DNA of 64,000 nucleotides from Carnobacterium mobile DSM 4848 (GTDB lineage: Bacteria; Bacillota; Bacilli; Lactobacillales; Carnobacteriaceae), in the NCBI RefSeq assembly GCF_000744825.1, contig NZ_JQMR01000001.1, forward strand, positions 558,001 through 622,000, written 5' to 3'. Numbering within the stretch: position 1 is the first letter of the stretch; each line of letters begins with the position of its first letter. Positions 17,285 through 27,126 of this stretch are shown in pieces. The notes beneath the pieces were generated by a model. It did no database searches. It was not told the DNA's origin and worked only from the letters and a program-made list of their open reading frames with translations. The translations under genes were made by a program, and so were the position numbers.

Positions 17285-18593
17285 CTATAGGTAATTTAAA
17301 TTCTGAACAATCGTTTCAAATTCTTTATCATATACATTTGCACGACTGAACTGGACTTGAATTCGACGAGCATGATAAGTCAGACGAGAAGCAACTTTAA
17401 ACAATCTAAAAAGAATGGTATCGATCAGCGACTTTCTTTCTGTTTTTGGAAAGACCAGGTATTTCATTAAAACCATCAGATTATAAGCGATTCCGCTAAT
17501 CGTCATTCGAATAGCATTCGTCAAAAATGCAGAACTATCTGTTTTATCAAAATAAAAGCCGGACTTGATTTCTTTAATAAAATTCTCCATCGTTCCACGA
17601 TTTTGATACTTTTCAACTACCTGGTCATTACGAATAGCCTTAGAAAGATTGGTTATCACAAACTCATGACGAAAAAGTAATCCATCATGTGTTGATTTTA
17701 TCACGACTCGTTGTGGTTTCTTCCATGATTTTGCTTGGTAATCAATCTCAAAGTATTGAACTTCTGTTTCTTCCCAATTCGTATCATCTCCATAGGTGAT
17801 TAGGTGTTCTGCAATAGTTTGAAGCTTCGTATTGGCTTTTAACCGGATCACAAACTGAATAGGATAATCATCTGCTAGTTCATAAATTTCGGGTGTGGCA
17901 AATCCACTGTCTCCACGTATCAGAATGTTTAATTCGGTCGTCCGGTTTTGATAGGAATCTAGTAAGTTGCGAACAAAAGAGCCTACGCCTTTTGAGGCGT
18001 ATTGATTTCCTGAACGAAGCTTAGCCCCAAGAAAAAGACCGGTAAGTCCATCAAAAGCAAGTAGTGGCTGATATCCGGTGGTCCCATAATGTGCATTATA
18101 ATCAGTTGATTCTTGCTTACCAAATGTATCAGAATGAGTAGAATCTAAGTCTAAGACCATCTCTTGTGTGGCTTGAGATTCATGGAAAAGTTTGACTAAA
18201 TTCTGTGTCAACTGATTCAGTTCCTCCAATTTTTTCTGTGGCTTCTGAAAGAAGTCGAGAAATAGTCGATTGTGAACTTCGTTCATCTTCATCTAGGATG
18301 AGCTTAAAAATGGGAACATGTCGCAAGGCATTGGCTGCGCGATCCGCCTTAGAACCTGAAATGATTTGATACAGTAATTGAAGAAACGTTGTATTTTTTG
18401 AATAGGTAAAGTATTTTCGATTATCTTCAAAGTACACATTTTTCTTTACCAATTGGTCAAAATGAATCTTTTCAAGGAACTCACATATTAGAATAAGTCC
18501 GCCATGGGAAGATAATTCTTCATTTTTTGAAGAACTTCGAATATTTTTATTGAAACTTAAACATTTATCGCGTAAGTTTAACATATAGAACAC
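17285..18593 (-). pseudogene. IS1380-family transposase, frameshifted
   Basis: An N-terminal part (18593 down to about 18250) and a C-terminal part (about 18250 down to 17285) lie in two minus-strand frames and together give a near full-length IS1380 transposase of about 435 residues. The join is near SQSTISR and RLFLDFFQKPQKK. The DDE-type core is visible: LDLDSTHSDTFG, LIRGDSGFA and YQNRGTMENFIKE. One base is missing or extra near 18250, so the element is probably inactive unless frameshifting occurs. It lies between the conjugation operon and an IS21 remnant. I could not define terminal repeats. Confidence 0.85.
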
Positions 18594-18816
18594 CTCTGTT
18601 TTGTATTTTCGTCAAATCTACATTAACAGAAAGCTGTTCTTTTTTCATGCACCAAATGGATGAAAAAGGACATTTCTTATAAAGGTTAAAGAAATACGGT
18701 TTGAGAGAGTAAATTAAAAAACTATGAATTATCTGATTATTTTGGAGTAAATTGAGCCAGTGTTTCGGACGGTTAGAGCCATAGTTTCGCCAAAACAGAG
18801 CCACCTGTAATAATGG

Positions 18817-19278
18817 TCAAGGTTGATCCATAATCGCATCTGTAAGCGCTCCACCACCAAGGCGTTTATGCCAGCCTTCTTTAGTAAATTGAGAACAGGA
18901 GATGGTGGCGTGTGTCCGATATCGTCTTTCTAAAACTTCTAAAATATCTTGTTGCGTAATGGTATCCGCCGGGATGAGTAACCATTCATCGATGATTAGT
19001 AATTCGCAATTCTGATAATTTTTGAGTGTTTTCTTGTGCGTACCTTGCGCTTTTGCGAGTGCTAATTCAGTTAATAAATTTGGCAAACGGATATTACATT
19101 TTATCAACGGCAATGTGATAGTTGTACTGAACAGTTGCGATTTTACACAAACCATATTCGTATCGAACTCTCGGAAGTTTATATAGTCGAGGTTTTTCTT
19201 CACGTGAACCTTCTCTTTTCTGAAATGGGGAAGTATTGAATTCCTATAACAAAAGTTGGACCGCTTGATTCGCTTCAT
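18817..19278 (-). pseudogene. IstB-like AAA ATPase remnant
   Basis: The C-terminal half resembles the IS21 helper ATPase: LLTELALAKAQGTHKKTLK, then CELLIIDEWLLIP (Walker B region), LEVLERRY and a degenerate GWHKRLGGGALTDAIMD end. The N-terminal half, where the Walker A loop should be, no longer reads as IstB. It would target the IstA transposase if intact. It is clearly non-functional. Confidence 0.7.
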
Positions 19279-19378
19279 AGACGCTGTAGAATAAGTTACG
19301 CCGTAATTTAGCGAGTATATTTGTGGATACTTTTCCTACCGTCCCTTCAACACTTGCTTTCATTTTAGGTTTTCTAGG

Positions 19379-20101
19379 CTATGCAGGAAGAATGGCTGTA
19401 TTGTAATAATCAGACAGTTCACGACATTGAGTGTTTAATACAACTTCTCCATTACGCGGGTGATTAATAACCCCAATTTTTAAGTTATCGCAGATAACTA
19501 GCGGTGTAACACCACCAAAAAAATGAAACATATTAACATGAGCAGTAATCCAATTTTCTTGTTTCATATCTGATGTTACTTCTACATAGCTATACTGACT
19601 GTAAGGGAGTGTAGCGACAAATAAATAAGCTTTCCTAGGTTCATTCGTGTCAGGATCAATAATGGTCATTGTCTGCCCAGTCCACTTCAACCTTCTCTCC
19701 TGGTTGGTGTTTAAAGTACATAGTTGCCTTGTTCGTTTCAATAAATTGATTAAAGTAATGACAAAATTGTGTATAACCGAAGGGAATGCCACCCGTAAGT
19801 TGAGTTTCTTTTAAATATTCTCCCAAAAGTAGTTTTTTGTTACGCCAGATTTCCTCAACTCTTGTGTCAACTGTTCATAGTCTGGCATTACCTGAAACGT
19901 TTCTTGTTGAGATTTTGGAAATAACTTCTCTTCCAACTCTTGTTCAGTAAGAGAGCGGGCTTTTTCCCAATCCAATCCTATCGCCTTAGCCGCATGTATA
20001 ACCTTTGAAACTGTATTTCTTGAAACGCCTAAAACTTCTGCAGTTTGCCTCTGTGACAATCGAGCATTTTGATAACGCAAAATTTCCTTGTGCTTATCCA
20101 T
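19379..20101 (-). pseudogene. IstA-like transposase remnant
   Basis: The true start at 20101 has an AAGGAG site and encodes MDKHKEILRYQNARLSQRQT, an IS21-type helix-turn-helix. The frame breaks near 19811 and resumes in other frames with GQTMTIIDPDTNEPRKAYLF and MFHFFGGVTPLVICDNLK of the catalytic core. An in-frame stop follows at 19379, and further IstA C-terminal residues are readable down to about 19283. Several indels are needed to restore it. Confidence 0.75.
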
Positions 20102-20245
20102 ACCAAAAACTCCTTCCGTATAATTAATAATGTAGGTAATTCCTACACTACTGATTATACAGAAGGAGAGTGGCTCTAATACTCCGAATTGCTGGCTCAT
20201 GTTAAGCGATACAGTGGCTCAGGAAAGACCGAAAGGCCTGGCTCC

Positions 20246-21159
20246 GCCATGACGAAATAATTAAATGATAATTATCTAATTAGTGTTGTACTCTTAGAGT
20301 AGAAATCATAGAGATAAAGTATTTAGTTTTTGGCCTATAAGACCTTTATAAAAATGTGTACATAGTTGTCCTCATTTTAAACTCTTTTGCTTAATATAAG
20401 ACTTATCATAGAGTATATGAGCTAACTCTTCACTTATGAAAAATATAAGAACCTTGTTTTCTAGGCAATTTCTAATATTATCTCAAATGTTTTCATATTG
20501 AGAAACCGAAGAGGGGGCATTTTCTGTGGCTTTCTTTATATTGTACATGATTCCTATAGTATTCTCATAAGTGGTGAGGTTTCAATACGTGAAAGAAATA
20601 GATTGAAGGCAGTAAAATAATTCCTTTAGAAGTGAAAGCTAGAATTGCTTGCTACTATTTCCAAAGCTATTTATCGGCCAATATTATGATGGAAATTGAA
20701 GAAAAGTTCTTCCATTCTATTTAGAAGAGGAAGAACCGTTAGAAGAAGATATAGTAAAACTGACACTAACTATTTTAAATAATACTTTAGAGAAATAAGA
20801 ACCTTGCCACTGATATGGAAGAAGTCAGTGGATTTTCTTCCGCATTGGGTGGCTTTATGCCTCGCACTCACTGGCTCTATTCCGCCTAGGAGTCTCAAGC
20901 TGTTCGCAATACATATTTTATTCAAACTTCGTAAATACTATTATCTCAAATCGGTAAAAACAAAAAATAACCCTTCTTTGTACACCAATTTTATAAAATT
21001 GTTTAATATACCAAGTCCTAATTACCTACCCTCTAAAATTAATTTGTATGTCAAAATTTTTTCTCCGTGTCTAGTGTTTTAGAATTTCAAATAATTTTTT
21101 TGATTGAATTTATATTAAAATAGTTTTAGATAAAAACTTTTTATATAGGAACATTTTAA
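20246..21159. other. Degenerate spacer between IS remnants and the biosynthetic cluster
   Basis: No intact gene is seen. At 20618-20798 a plus-strand remnant reads as IPLEVKARIACYYFQSYLSA, then after a frame change as LEEEEPLEEDIVKLTL to a stop. This could be the end of a TetR-like regulator (low confidence). A further TGGCTCTATTCCG copy at about 20870 hints at another IS21-type end. Confidence 0.4.
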
Positions 21160-22782
21160 TTAATCGAAGTTTTTCTCAATCCAATTTTTAGAATATTCAA
21201 TTACTGTACCAATCGTCGATCGAGAAAAACAATGTCCTACATTTGGAATTTTCTTATGAACGACTTTCTTAGAATTTAGTACCACCTCATATTGAAGTGG
21301 ATTATCGAGCTCTCCCGTTACTAACAATTGAGGTGTATCTGTTAGTTGAGAATATAGTTTGCGAATATCTATATTCTTTTCTTCTTTAAGGTAGTCAATG
21401 CTTAACCACAATGGACTCAACGGAAAAAGAAATTCCTTATTTCTTTTTATTAGCTTTACTTGATTCCCCTCAGAATGGCATATAGGTAACATAGGACTCC
21501 AAAAAATTACTCCATTTAATTTTTCCCCAAGATTTTTTTTTGCAAGTAATGAAGTAATCGCTCCTGCACTCCAAGAGATAAGAATTATATTAGAATCAGG
21601 AATTGAATATTGCTTTTTTAAAAAATCCAAGCTACGTTCTAATTCTTGTACGTAGTTAGAAAATAAAGTCTGTTCAAACTTACCACCACTCAAACCTGTA
21701 CCGATATGATCATATCGGTAACAAATATAACCGGCATTTTTTAATTTGTTAGCTAAAGTATGCCACGAACCATACTCTCCTAAAGAATCATTAGCTAGTG
21801 CATGTTCGAAAATAACTATATTTTTTTTTCGGATTGTTTTAGGAATGTACAAAGAACCAGATAACACGTCAGTTGCCATTGGAGTTGAAACAAGATCAAA
21901 ACCGTCACTATTATTTAATATATAGTTATCCTTTCTTAACAGCGCAAAATTTTGATTATCAATTTCAAAATTAACAAGAAATTGTGCCGATAATTCTGCT
22001 ATTAACCTATCATATATTAAAGAAGAATTTAGATAATATGTTTCTTTAGTAAAGGAACCTATCTTCTTTTTCTTGGCTTCAAAAGGAAAATCATCTTTAT
22101 TCCTTAATTCGTTCCAATAATAAACTGTGATATTTTTAGAATTATTCCACTTTAATGAACAAGGCAAGCTTTCTATAAAACCATAGCCTAAACTCTCATT
22201 CTCTCCTGAATAAAAGGGCCCACAGATGCTGTCCCACATCCTAATTTCTTCATCCGGTTTAGCCAAATCCAAAATTGTAAATATATCATCAGATCCATTT
22301 TCGACAAGCAATTCATATTTTGATTCAATATATTCCAAATCTATATTAGTTACATTTTTTAGAAATGTAGTTGGTGCTGTTACATCTGGATTAATATACA
22401 CTACTTCTGTAATATTAAATTTTTCAGCAATTTCATCTAGCAAAAAATTTCCTGCTCCTAATCCAATGATTACTTGATAGCTAAGCGAATAATTACTATT
22501 AAAACGCTTAACTACATTAATACAAGTCTCTAACATCTTTTTATAAGTTAGATTTTCAATATCTACCCCACTATTTCCTGTATGAGGATAATCAAAAATA
22601 GTAACATTATTTCCAGAATTAAATAACGATTTAGCTATTTCAGTGGCAGTAAAACGAATACCAGAAAGACTTCTGTGGTTTACAGAGGGGCAAATTAATA
22701 TATTTTGCTTATGATTTTTTGAAACCCACTCTTGTATATAAAAAGGAGTATTATTTACAATTTCCCAAGTTTTAATCATCAT
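21160..22782 (-). CDS. Tandem alpha/beta-hydrolase protein, N-terminal half inactive
   Basis: This 540-residue protein has two alpha/beta-hydrolase halves. The N-terminal half (about 1-200) has the fold features (ILICPSVNHRSLSG, VTIFDYPHTGNSG), but its nucleophile elbow reads GLGAG at 107-111, with Ala in place of Ser. The C-terminal half has SWSAG (Ser405), Asp493 in GELDNP and His517 in VGHCFS, a complete triad. It overlaps the ACP gene by 11 bases, so the active half may act as a thioesterase or acyltransferase on the ACP-bound acyl group. The N-terminal half may bind the partner. Function is inferred from context. Confidence 0.8.
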   Translation of the reverse strand: MMIKTWEIVNNTPFYIQEWVSKNHKQNILICPSVNHRSLSGIRFTATEIAKSLFNSGNNVTIFDYPHTGNSGVDIENLTYKKMLETCINVVKRFNSNYSLSYQVIIGLGAGNFLLDEIAEKFNITEVVYINPDVTAPTTFLKNVTNIDLEYIESKYELLVENGSDDIFTILDLAKPDEEIRMWDSICGPFYSGENESLGYGFIESLPCSLKWNNSKNITVYYWNELRNKDDFPFEAKKKKIGSFTKETYYLNSSLIYDRLIAELSAQFLVNFEIDNQNFALLRKDNYILNNSDGFDLVSTPMATDVLSGSLYIPKTIRKKNIVIFEHALANDSLGEYGSWHTLANKLKNAGYICYRYDHIGTGLSGGKFEQTLFSNYVQELERSLDFLKKQYSIPDSNIILISWSAGAITSLLAKKNLGEKLNGVIFWSPMLPICHSEGNQVKLIKRNKEFLFPLSPLWLSIDYLKEEKNIDIRKLYSQLTDTPQLLVTGELDNPLQYEVVLNSKKVVHKKIPNVGHCFSRSTIGTVIEYSKNWIEKNFD

Positions 22783-23020
22783 GTGTTATTTTCCTATATA
22801 TATAACCTGATAATCCTTTAAAATCCACCACCTCTTGTGTATATATATCTTCTAATGAGATATTAAAAGTCTCTTCAATATGAACATATATCATCATGAT
22901 ATCTAAAGAATCAATTCCTTGATCAGTAAAAGGAATGTTTTTATTTATTTTTGTGACTTTTAATACTTCTGTATTAATTAAGTTTTCGAGTTTCTCTTTA
23001 ATTGTTTCAAGGGTAATCAT
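22772..23020 (-). CDS. Acyl carrier protein
   Basis: This 82-residue acidic helical protein has the phosphopantetheine site GIDSLD (Ser38). It would carry an acyl or aminoacyl thioester loaded by the AMP ligase two genes upstream. No phosphopantetheinyl transferase is encoded in the cluster, so the host AcpS or another host enzyme must activate it. A GAAGGAT ribosome site precedes the ATG. It overlaps the hydrolase gene. Confidence 0.9.
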   Translation of the reverse strand: MITLETIKEKLENLINTEVLKVTKINKNIPFTDQGIDSLDIMMIYVHIEETFNISLEDIYTQEVVDFKGLSGYIYRKITHDD

Positions 23021-23044
23021 ATCATAAATCCTTCTTTCATTATC

Positions 23045-23869
23045 TTATTTATTATCAATTTGAAAACTTTCAGGAGATAAAATTAATCGTTTTAAAATAT
23101 TAAAATCTCCATCGGGATGAATTGTTTTCAAAATTTCAAGATTTTTTTCTATAGATTCTTCAATATTTCTGTTTCGCTTGTGTGGAATATGATAATTTTT
23201 AGCAAATTTATTAGGTAGAATAAGAATGTTTTTAGTCCATAATCTATATCCATATTCAAAATGTTCAAAGCCCCAATCATTAAATCTTTCATCAAAAAGC
23301 CCTATTTGATGAATAACATCTCTTGAAAAAGCTGCATTTCCAATTAACATAATAACCCAGTAGTAATCATGGTAAAATAAATTATCCACCGAACTTAACA
23401 AGTTGAATACAAGTTTAGGATAGTAGGGTAGTCTACTATACTTTTCCAAAGATTCCTCCGATACATTAAATATGTTTTTAGAGTAATAATCGAAGGGACT
23501 TCCTACAGAAACAACCGAATCATACTTTTTAAGTAGTTCTATATGTTCTCTTATGAATTGTCTACCTGGGATTCTGTCCCCATCACAAAAAATTAAATAA
23601 TCCCCTTCACTATTTTTTATTCCAAAATTTCTTGCACAAGCTCTACCTAAATTTTTAGTATGAAAAATCTTGCAATAATCTGTTTTAACTATCTTTTTTA
23701 TCATGTCGGAAGATACATTTTGAGTTCCATCTGTGGATCCATCATCTACAATAACTATTTCAAAATCATCTCTCGAAATAGATTGATTTGAAAACCCATT
23801 AAGTGTTGCTAATAAAGACTCTTTCTGATTATAAGCAGTGATTATCACACTTATTTTAATTCTGATCAT
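23045..23869 (-). CDS. Family 2 glycosyltransferase
   Basis: This 274-residue cytosolic GT-A enzyme has the nucleotide-sugar motif VDDGSTDGT at 41-49, the metal-binding FCDGDR near 96-98 and an acceptor-side segment DWGFEHFEYGYRL resembling the C-terminal galactosyltransferase-like region. No membrane helix is seen. It would attach a sugar to the cluster product. AGGAG touches the annotated ATG with no spacer, so a start a few codons later (ATT or ATA) is possible. Confidence 0.88.
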   Translation of the reverse strand: MIRIKISVIITAYNQKESLLATLNGFSNQSISRDDFEIVIVDDGSTDGTQNVSSDMIKKIVKTDYCKIFHTKNLGRACARNFGIKNSEGDYLIFCDGDRIPGRQFIREHIELLKKYDSVVSVGSPFDYYSKNIFNVSEESLEKYSRLPYYPKLVFNLLSSVDNLFYHDYYWVIMLIGNAAFSRDVIHQIGLFDERFNDWGFEHFEYGYRLWTKNILILPNKFAKNYHIPHKRNRNIEESIEKNLEILKTIHPDGDFNILKRLILSPESFQIDNK

Positions 23870-23889
23870 CTCCTACAATTATCATTTAT

Positions 23890-25239
23890 CTAATTGTGAA
23901 TTAGCGCTGAAACTATTTTCTTTGCTTGTTTCCTATCTTTTTTTCTATTCACATTAATAGGTACAGCATTCAAATAGTAAAATTTTCTTGGTATCTCTCT
24001 AGCAGCTAATATATTAGAAAATTTTTCTTTTAGGCTTATTTCATCTAATTCTATTCCAGAGTATATACATACAAGGTAATCTATCTCATTATGATTCATT
24101 GGTACAACAATGGCCTCGTCAATTTCTTGACAACTTTCAAATACATTTTCTATTCTTTCTATAAGAATCTTATATCCATTAATATTAACAACATTATCTT
24201 TTCTCCCAACTATAACGAGTTGATTATACATATCAAAGTACCCTAGATCATTCGTAAGTAGCCAATCATTTGTAATCCACTTTTTACTATTATCAACATA
24301 ACCACTAAATATTGAAGGAGTTTTCACACAGACTTCTCCAATTGTTCCCTTAGCAGCATAATTTCCTAGGGAATCAATTATTTTTATTGAAACGTCTTTG
24401 ATAGGATATCCAACAGACATTGCATCATTTTTATTTGTTTGTACACAAACTCTAGGTCCACATTCAGTCAATCCATATGCATTATATATTTGAGCATTCA
24501 CAAAAATTTTTTTAGCTTTTTTCTTAATAGAATCGGTTAAAATAGACCCGCTTGAATATATTTTTCTTATATCAGATATTGATATTTTATCTTTTTCTAG
24601 TATTTTAATGTATATTTTTAATAGTTTTGGATTTGTAAAAAATATCGTCGTTCTAAGCTCAATAACTTTTCTTAGTTGCCATAGTGGTGACACTTGTTTT
24701 GCACCAATATAAATTGGTGTTTTATTTTTCAGACAAACTAAGACTTCTCCAATCATTGTAGATGAATGACAGATACTTTTTGTTATAAATACAGAATCAT
24801 CTTTTTGTAGATCTAAGTAGGAAATAATATTATCTGCATTAATATTAATAGCAAAATGTGACAGTATTACACCTTTTGGAATTCCAGATGATCCCGAACT
24901 AAATAAAATCAAGGCATCGCTTTTATCATATCTTGGAACAAATTTATCTACTATTTTCTGGCAAATAAATGTATACTTTGCATGGTTATCACAATACTTG
25001 TAGTCTATTTTTTCGGCATTAAAAAATGCTATAACTCTCTCATTACGTGTAAATCTTTCCTTTAAATTTTTATCTATCACACACTCACTTACCTGAGCTT
25101 TTCTAAGTTGATCGGTAATTATGTCTACCGAAAGTAGACTTTCAATTAAAACAACACATTTATTTTGATTCCAACTATCAATAATGTATTCAATGGTTTT
25201 TTCAGAATTATCCATTATCAATGCTACTCTTTTTTTCAT
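23890..25239 (-). CDS. Acyl/aminoacyl-AMP ligase (ANL superfamily)
   Basis: This 449-residue stand-alone adenylation enzyme has the P-loop SSGSSGIPKG at 114-123, YGLTECGP near 258, NDLGYFD, GRKDNVVNINGYKI and a catalytic-Lys end resembling A10 (VNRKKDRKQAKK). All core motifs are intact. It should activate a carboxylic or amino acid with ATP and load it on the ACP encoded nearby. It is shorter than typical NRPS A domains and lacks a fused carrier. GAGGTGAATT is the ribosome site. The substrate cannot be read from the sequence. Confidence 0.9.
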   Translation of the reverse strand: MKKRVALIMDNSEKTIEYIIDSWNQNKCVVLIESLLSVDIITDQLRKAQVSECVIDKNLKERFTRNERVIAFFNAEKIDYKYCDNHAKYTFICQKIVDKFVPRYDKSDALILFSSGSSGIPKGVILSHFAININADNIISYLDLQKDDSVFITKSICHSSTMIGEVLVCLKNKTPIYIGAKQVSPLWQLRKVIELRTTIFFTNPKLLKIYIKILEKDKISISDIRKIYSSGSILTDSIKKKAKKIFVNAQIYNAYGLTECGPRVCVQTNKNDAMSVGYPIKDVSIKIIDSLGNYAAKGTIGEVCVKTPSIFSGYVDNSKKWITNDWLLTNDLGYFDMYNQLVIVGRKDNVVNINGYKILIERIENVFESCQEIDEAIVVPMNHNEIDYLVCIYSGIELDEISLKEKFSNILAAREIPRKFYYLNAVPINVNRKKDRKQAKKIVSALIHN

Positions 25240-25255
25240 AATTCACCTCAAATCT

Positions 25256-26062
25256 CTATGTCAGTTCAGTCACTATGCTTTTATACTCTCTACTTTCAGA
25301 CAAAAATTCTTCTATTTTCCCAAATAATTGTTTATACAGAGATAAGTTCACTTCATAGCTGTTAATCATATAGTTGCATCCGGAATAGGCTTGGACAATA
25401 TTATAGACTTCTGTGACATTATTTATAATTTTTTTCTCAATACACCACTCTCCACTCTCTTTTTTTGATAAAATTTTCCCTTCATAAATAAAAGACAATA
25501 CTCTGCATAGATTTAAAATAGTTGATTCAGGGGCACTTTCTAATTCTTTTTCAGAACCTTTAATGTCGATATAAATACTTTTTACGTATGAATAATCAGG
25601 AACACTAGAAAATACCTTTTCTATAGGTGGTCCGTATAAAACTAGTCCACGGCTGTAAAGTAACTTGAAATAAGTTACTAAATCCCAATCATCTTTAAAG
25701 TCATCATTTATAATCAACTCGATATTTTGCTTATATATATCCAGCCAATTTTCTGAAAAATGAAGCTCATATGGGATAGGATACTTGATATCTAAACAGT
25801 TTTCTTCTTTAACAACGCTGAATTCTACACCTTTTTTGGGAAAGCTGTCCCATAAATTTAAAATACCCTTTAATATAGAAATTTTTTGTTCTCTAGTTAC
25901 TTCCTTTCTTACAACAATAATTAAATCAATATCGCTAAAATTTTCATTAAAGCAATCGTATGCTATTGACCCATGGATATATATACCGACTAAATTTTCT
26001 TTCAAGTTTTGAATAAATAACTTTTTTAATTGATTTAGATTTGTTAAAACGTGTTTATCCAT
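25256..26062 (-). CDS. Aminoglycoside-nucleotidyltransferase-like protein
   Basis: This 268-residue protein has a minimal nucleotidyltransferase core: HGS at 30-32 and FSDIDL with Asp44 and Asp46, followed by a helical C-terminal domain. The arrangement is that of ANT(9)/AadA-type enzymes (DUF4111-like tail), which adenylylate aminoglycosides. In this cluster it could protect the producer by modifying an amino-sugar product, or be a biosynthetic step. It starts 3 bases after the stop of the upstream gene, so the two are coupled. Confidence 0.8.
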   Translation of the reverse strand: MDKHVLTNLNQLKKLFIQNLKENLVGIYIHGSIAYDCFNENFSDIDLIIVVRKEVTREQKISILKGILNLWDSFPKKGVEFSVVKEENCLDIKYPIPYELHFSENWLDIYKQNIELIINDDFKDDWDLVTYFKLLYSRGLVLYGPPIEKVFSSVPDYSYVKSIYIDIKGSEKELESAPESTILNLCRVLSFIYEGKILSKKESGEWCIEKKIINNVTEVYNIVQAYSGCNYMINSYEVNLSLYKQLFGKIEEFLSESREYKSIVTELT

Positions 26063-26064
26063 CT

Positions 26065-27096
26065 CTATTCACTTTCCTTATTTTTCAGTTCTACAATTAA
26101 TTGTTTTAATATCGCTCGCTCTTTTTTTTCCATAACATCTAATATTTCTACAATTTTATCAGTTGTTGTCTTGCGTACAATATTTTTAGTAACAATGTTA
26201 TATTTTATAGATAATTTCTTAAGCAATAGTGCTAAAGAAACAATTTCATTCATACTGCCTTTGTAACTACTGCTATCTATAATTATTAACTCCTTTATAA
26301 GAAAACTAACAATCTCTAATAGCCATTTTTTATGTTCTAATAGTTTATGTGGTAGTCTTAAATCAATGTTGTCATGCATATTTTTGTAGTATTTATTTAT
26401 AACAGAATATGTTTCTATTCCAAAGGCTATTTCATTAGATGTATAAAATATATCGGGTATTGTATAAGACAAGTCCCTATCTGATAAATTTACACTTAGT
26501 ATATAGTTTTCCAATTGTGCTATTAGGTATTGAACATTAAATTTATACTTACATTCATTAACCTTAACGAAAGTAATTTTTTTTTGTTCGTTATTATAGG
26601 CTTTCAAGTAATCAAATGAATATGAAAATTTGTCATATTCTACCATTGTTACTTCTTGCTTTCCTCTATTGCTGTATCCTAACAATTTAAATGAAGATAG
26701 TTTGTCATCATATCCAACAATTAATTGATCATGAGTAAAATCATTTTTTTTATAATACTCCCTATTTGGTAAAAAAAATTCATTTAAATGAATAAACACA
26801 TAATAACCTTGAGTTAACTTATTTTTAATAAAATCAATAGTATCTTCCTTTAAAGAGTAGAAAAAATTTCTAGATAATTCATTTACTTCTAAACCAGGAA
26901 TATCAAATGGTCTAATTAAATAATTCATTATTGCTAAATCTTCATTTTTAAAATTTTTAGAGATAAATACCCCAATATAATTATTATATAACCATCCTTC
27001 ATAACTTTTATAGTTGGATACTATGTTATATGGAAAAGACTCGTTATTAAAACAATCCATAGTCGGGTGATTATTGATAACTAATTCTACGTTCAC
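26065..27096 (-). CDS. BtrH / C39-like protein, possible acyl transferase
   Basis: This is a 343-residue protein. The region at about 98-131 (YYVFIHLNEFFLPNREYY ... THDQLIVGYDD) has the style of the butirosin BtrH N-terminal and C39-like family, with a conserved His122 and Asp. A helical C-terminal half of about 150 residues follows. In butirosin synthesis BtrH moves an acyl group from the ACP BtrI to an aminoglycoside. Because an ACP, an acyl ligase and amino-sugar enzymes are present here, I infer a similar transfer. A GTG start with GGAGG upstream is used. The family call is moderate. Confidence 0.55.
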   Translation of the reverse strand: MNVELVINNHPTMDCFNNESFPYNIVSNYKSYEGWLYNNYIGVFISKNFKNEDLAIMNYLIRPFDIPGLEVNELSRNFFYSLKEDTIDFIKNKLTQGYYVFIHLNEFFLPNREYYKKNDFTHDQLIVGYDDKLSSFKLLGYSNRGKQEVTMVEYDKFSYSFDYLKAYNNEQKKITFVKVNECKYKFNVQYLIAQLENYILSVNLSDRDLSYTIPDIFYTSNEIAFGIETYSVINKYYKNMHDNIDLRLPHKLLEHKKWLLEIVSFLIKELIIIDSSSYKGSMNEIVSLALLLKKLSIKYNIVTKNIVRKTTTDKIVEILDVMEKKERAILKQLIVELKNKESE

Positions 27097-27126
27097 AATT
27101 ATCCTCCTTAACCTTCATTAGCTATC

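Larger units (their letters stand above)
18750..20245 (-). mobile_element. Decayed IS21-family insertion sequence
   Basis: Both ends show the multiple short terminal repeats typical of IS21 elements, built on TGGCTC: three on the left (about 18754-18805) and four on the right (about 20170-20245). Between them lie broken istA and istB genes on the minus strand. The boundaries are approximate. Confidence 0.75.

Noticed and set aside
20804-21082. 92-codon plus-strand frame left of the cluster
   Set aside because: No ribosome site, no protein-like pattern, low-complexity AT-rich sequence with IS-like debris; not listed as a gene.
22772-23020. ACP as fatty-acid synthase AcpP
   Set aside because: No other fatty-acid genes are nearby and it overlaps the cluster hydrolase; a cluster-specific carrier is more likely.
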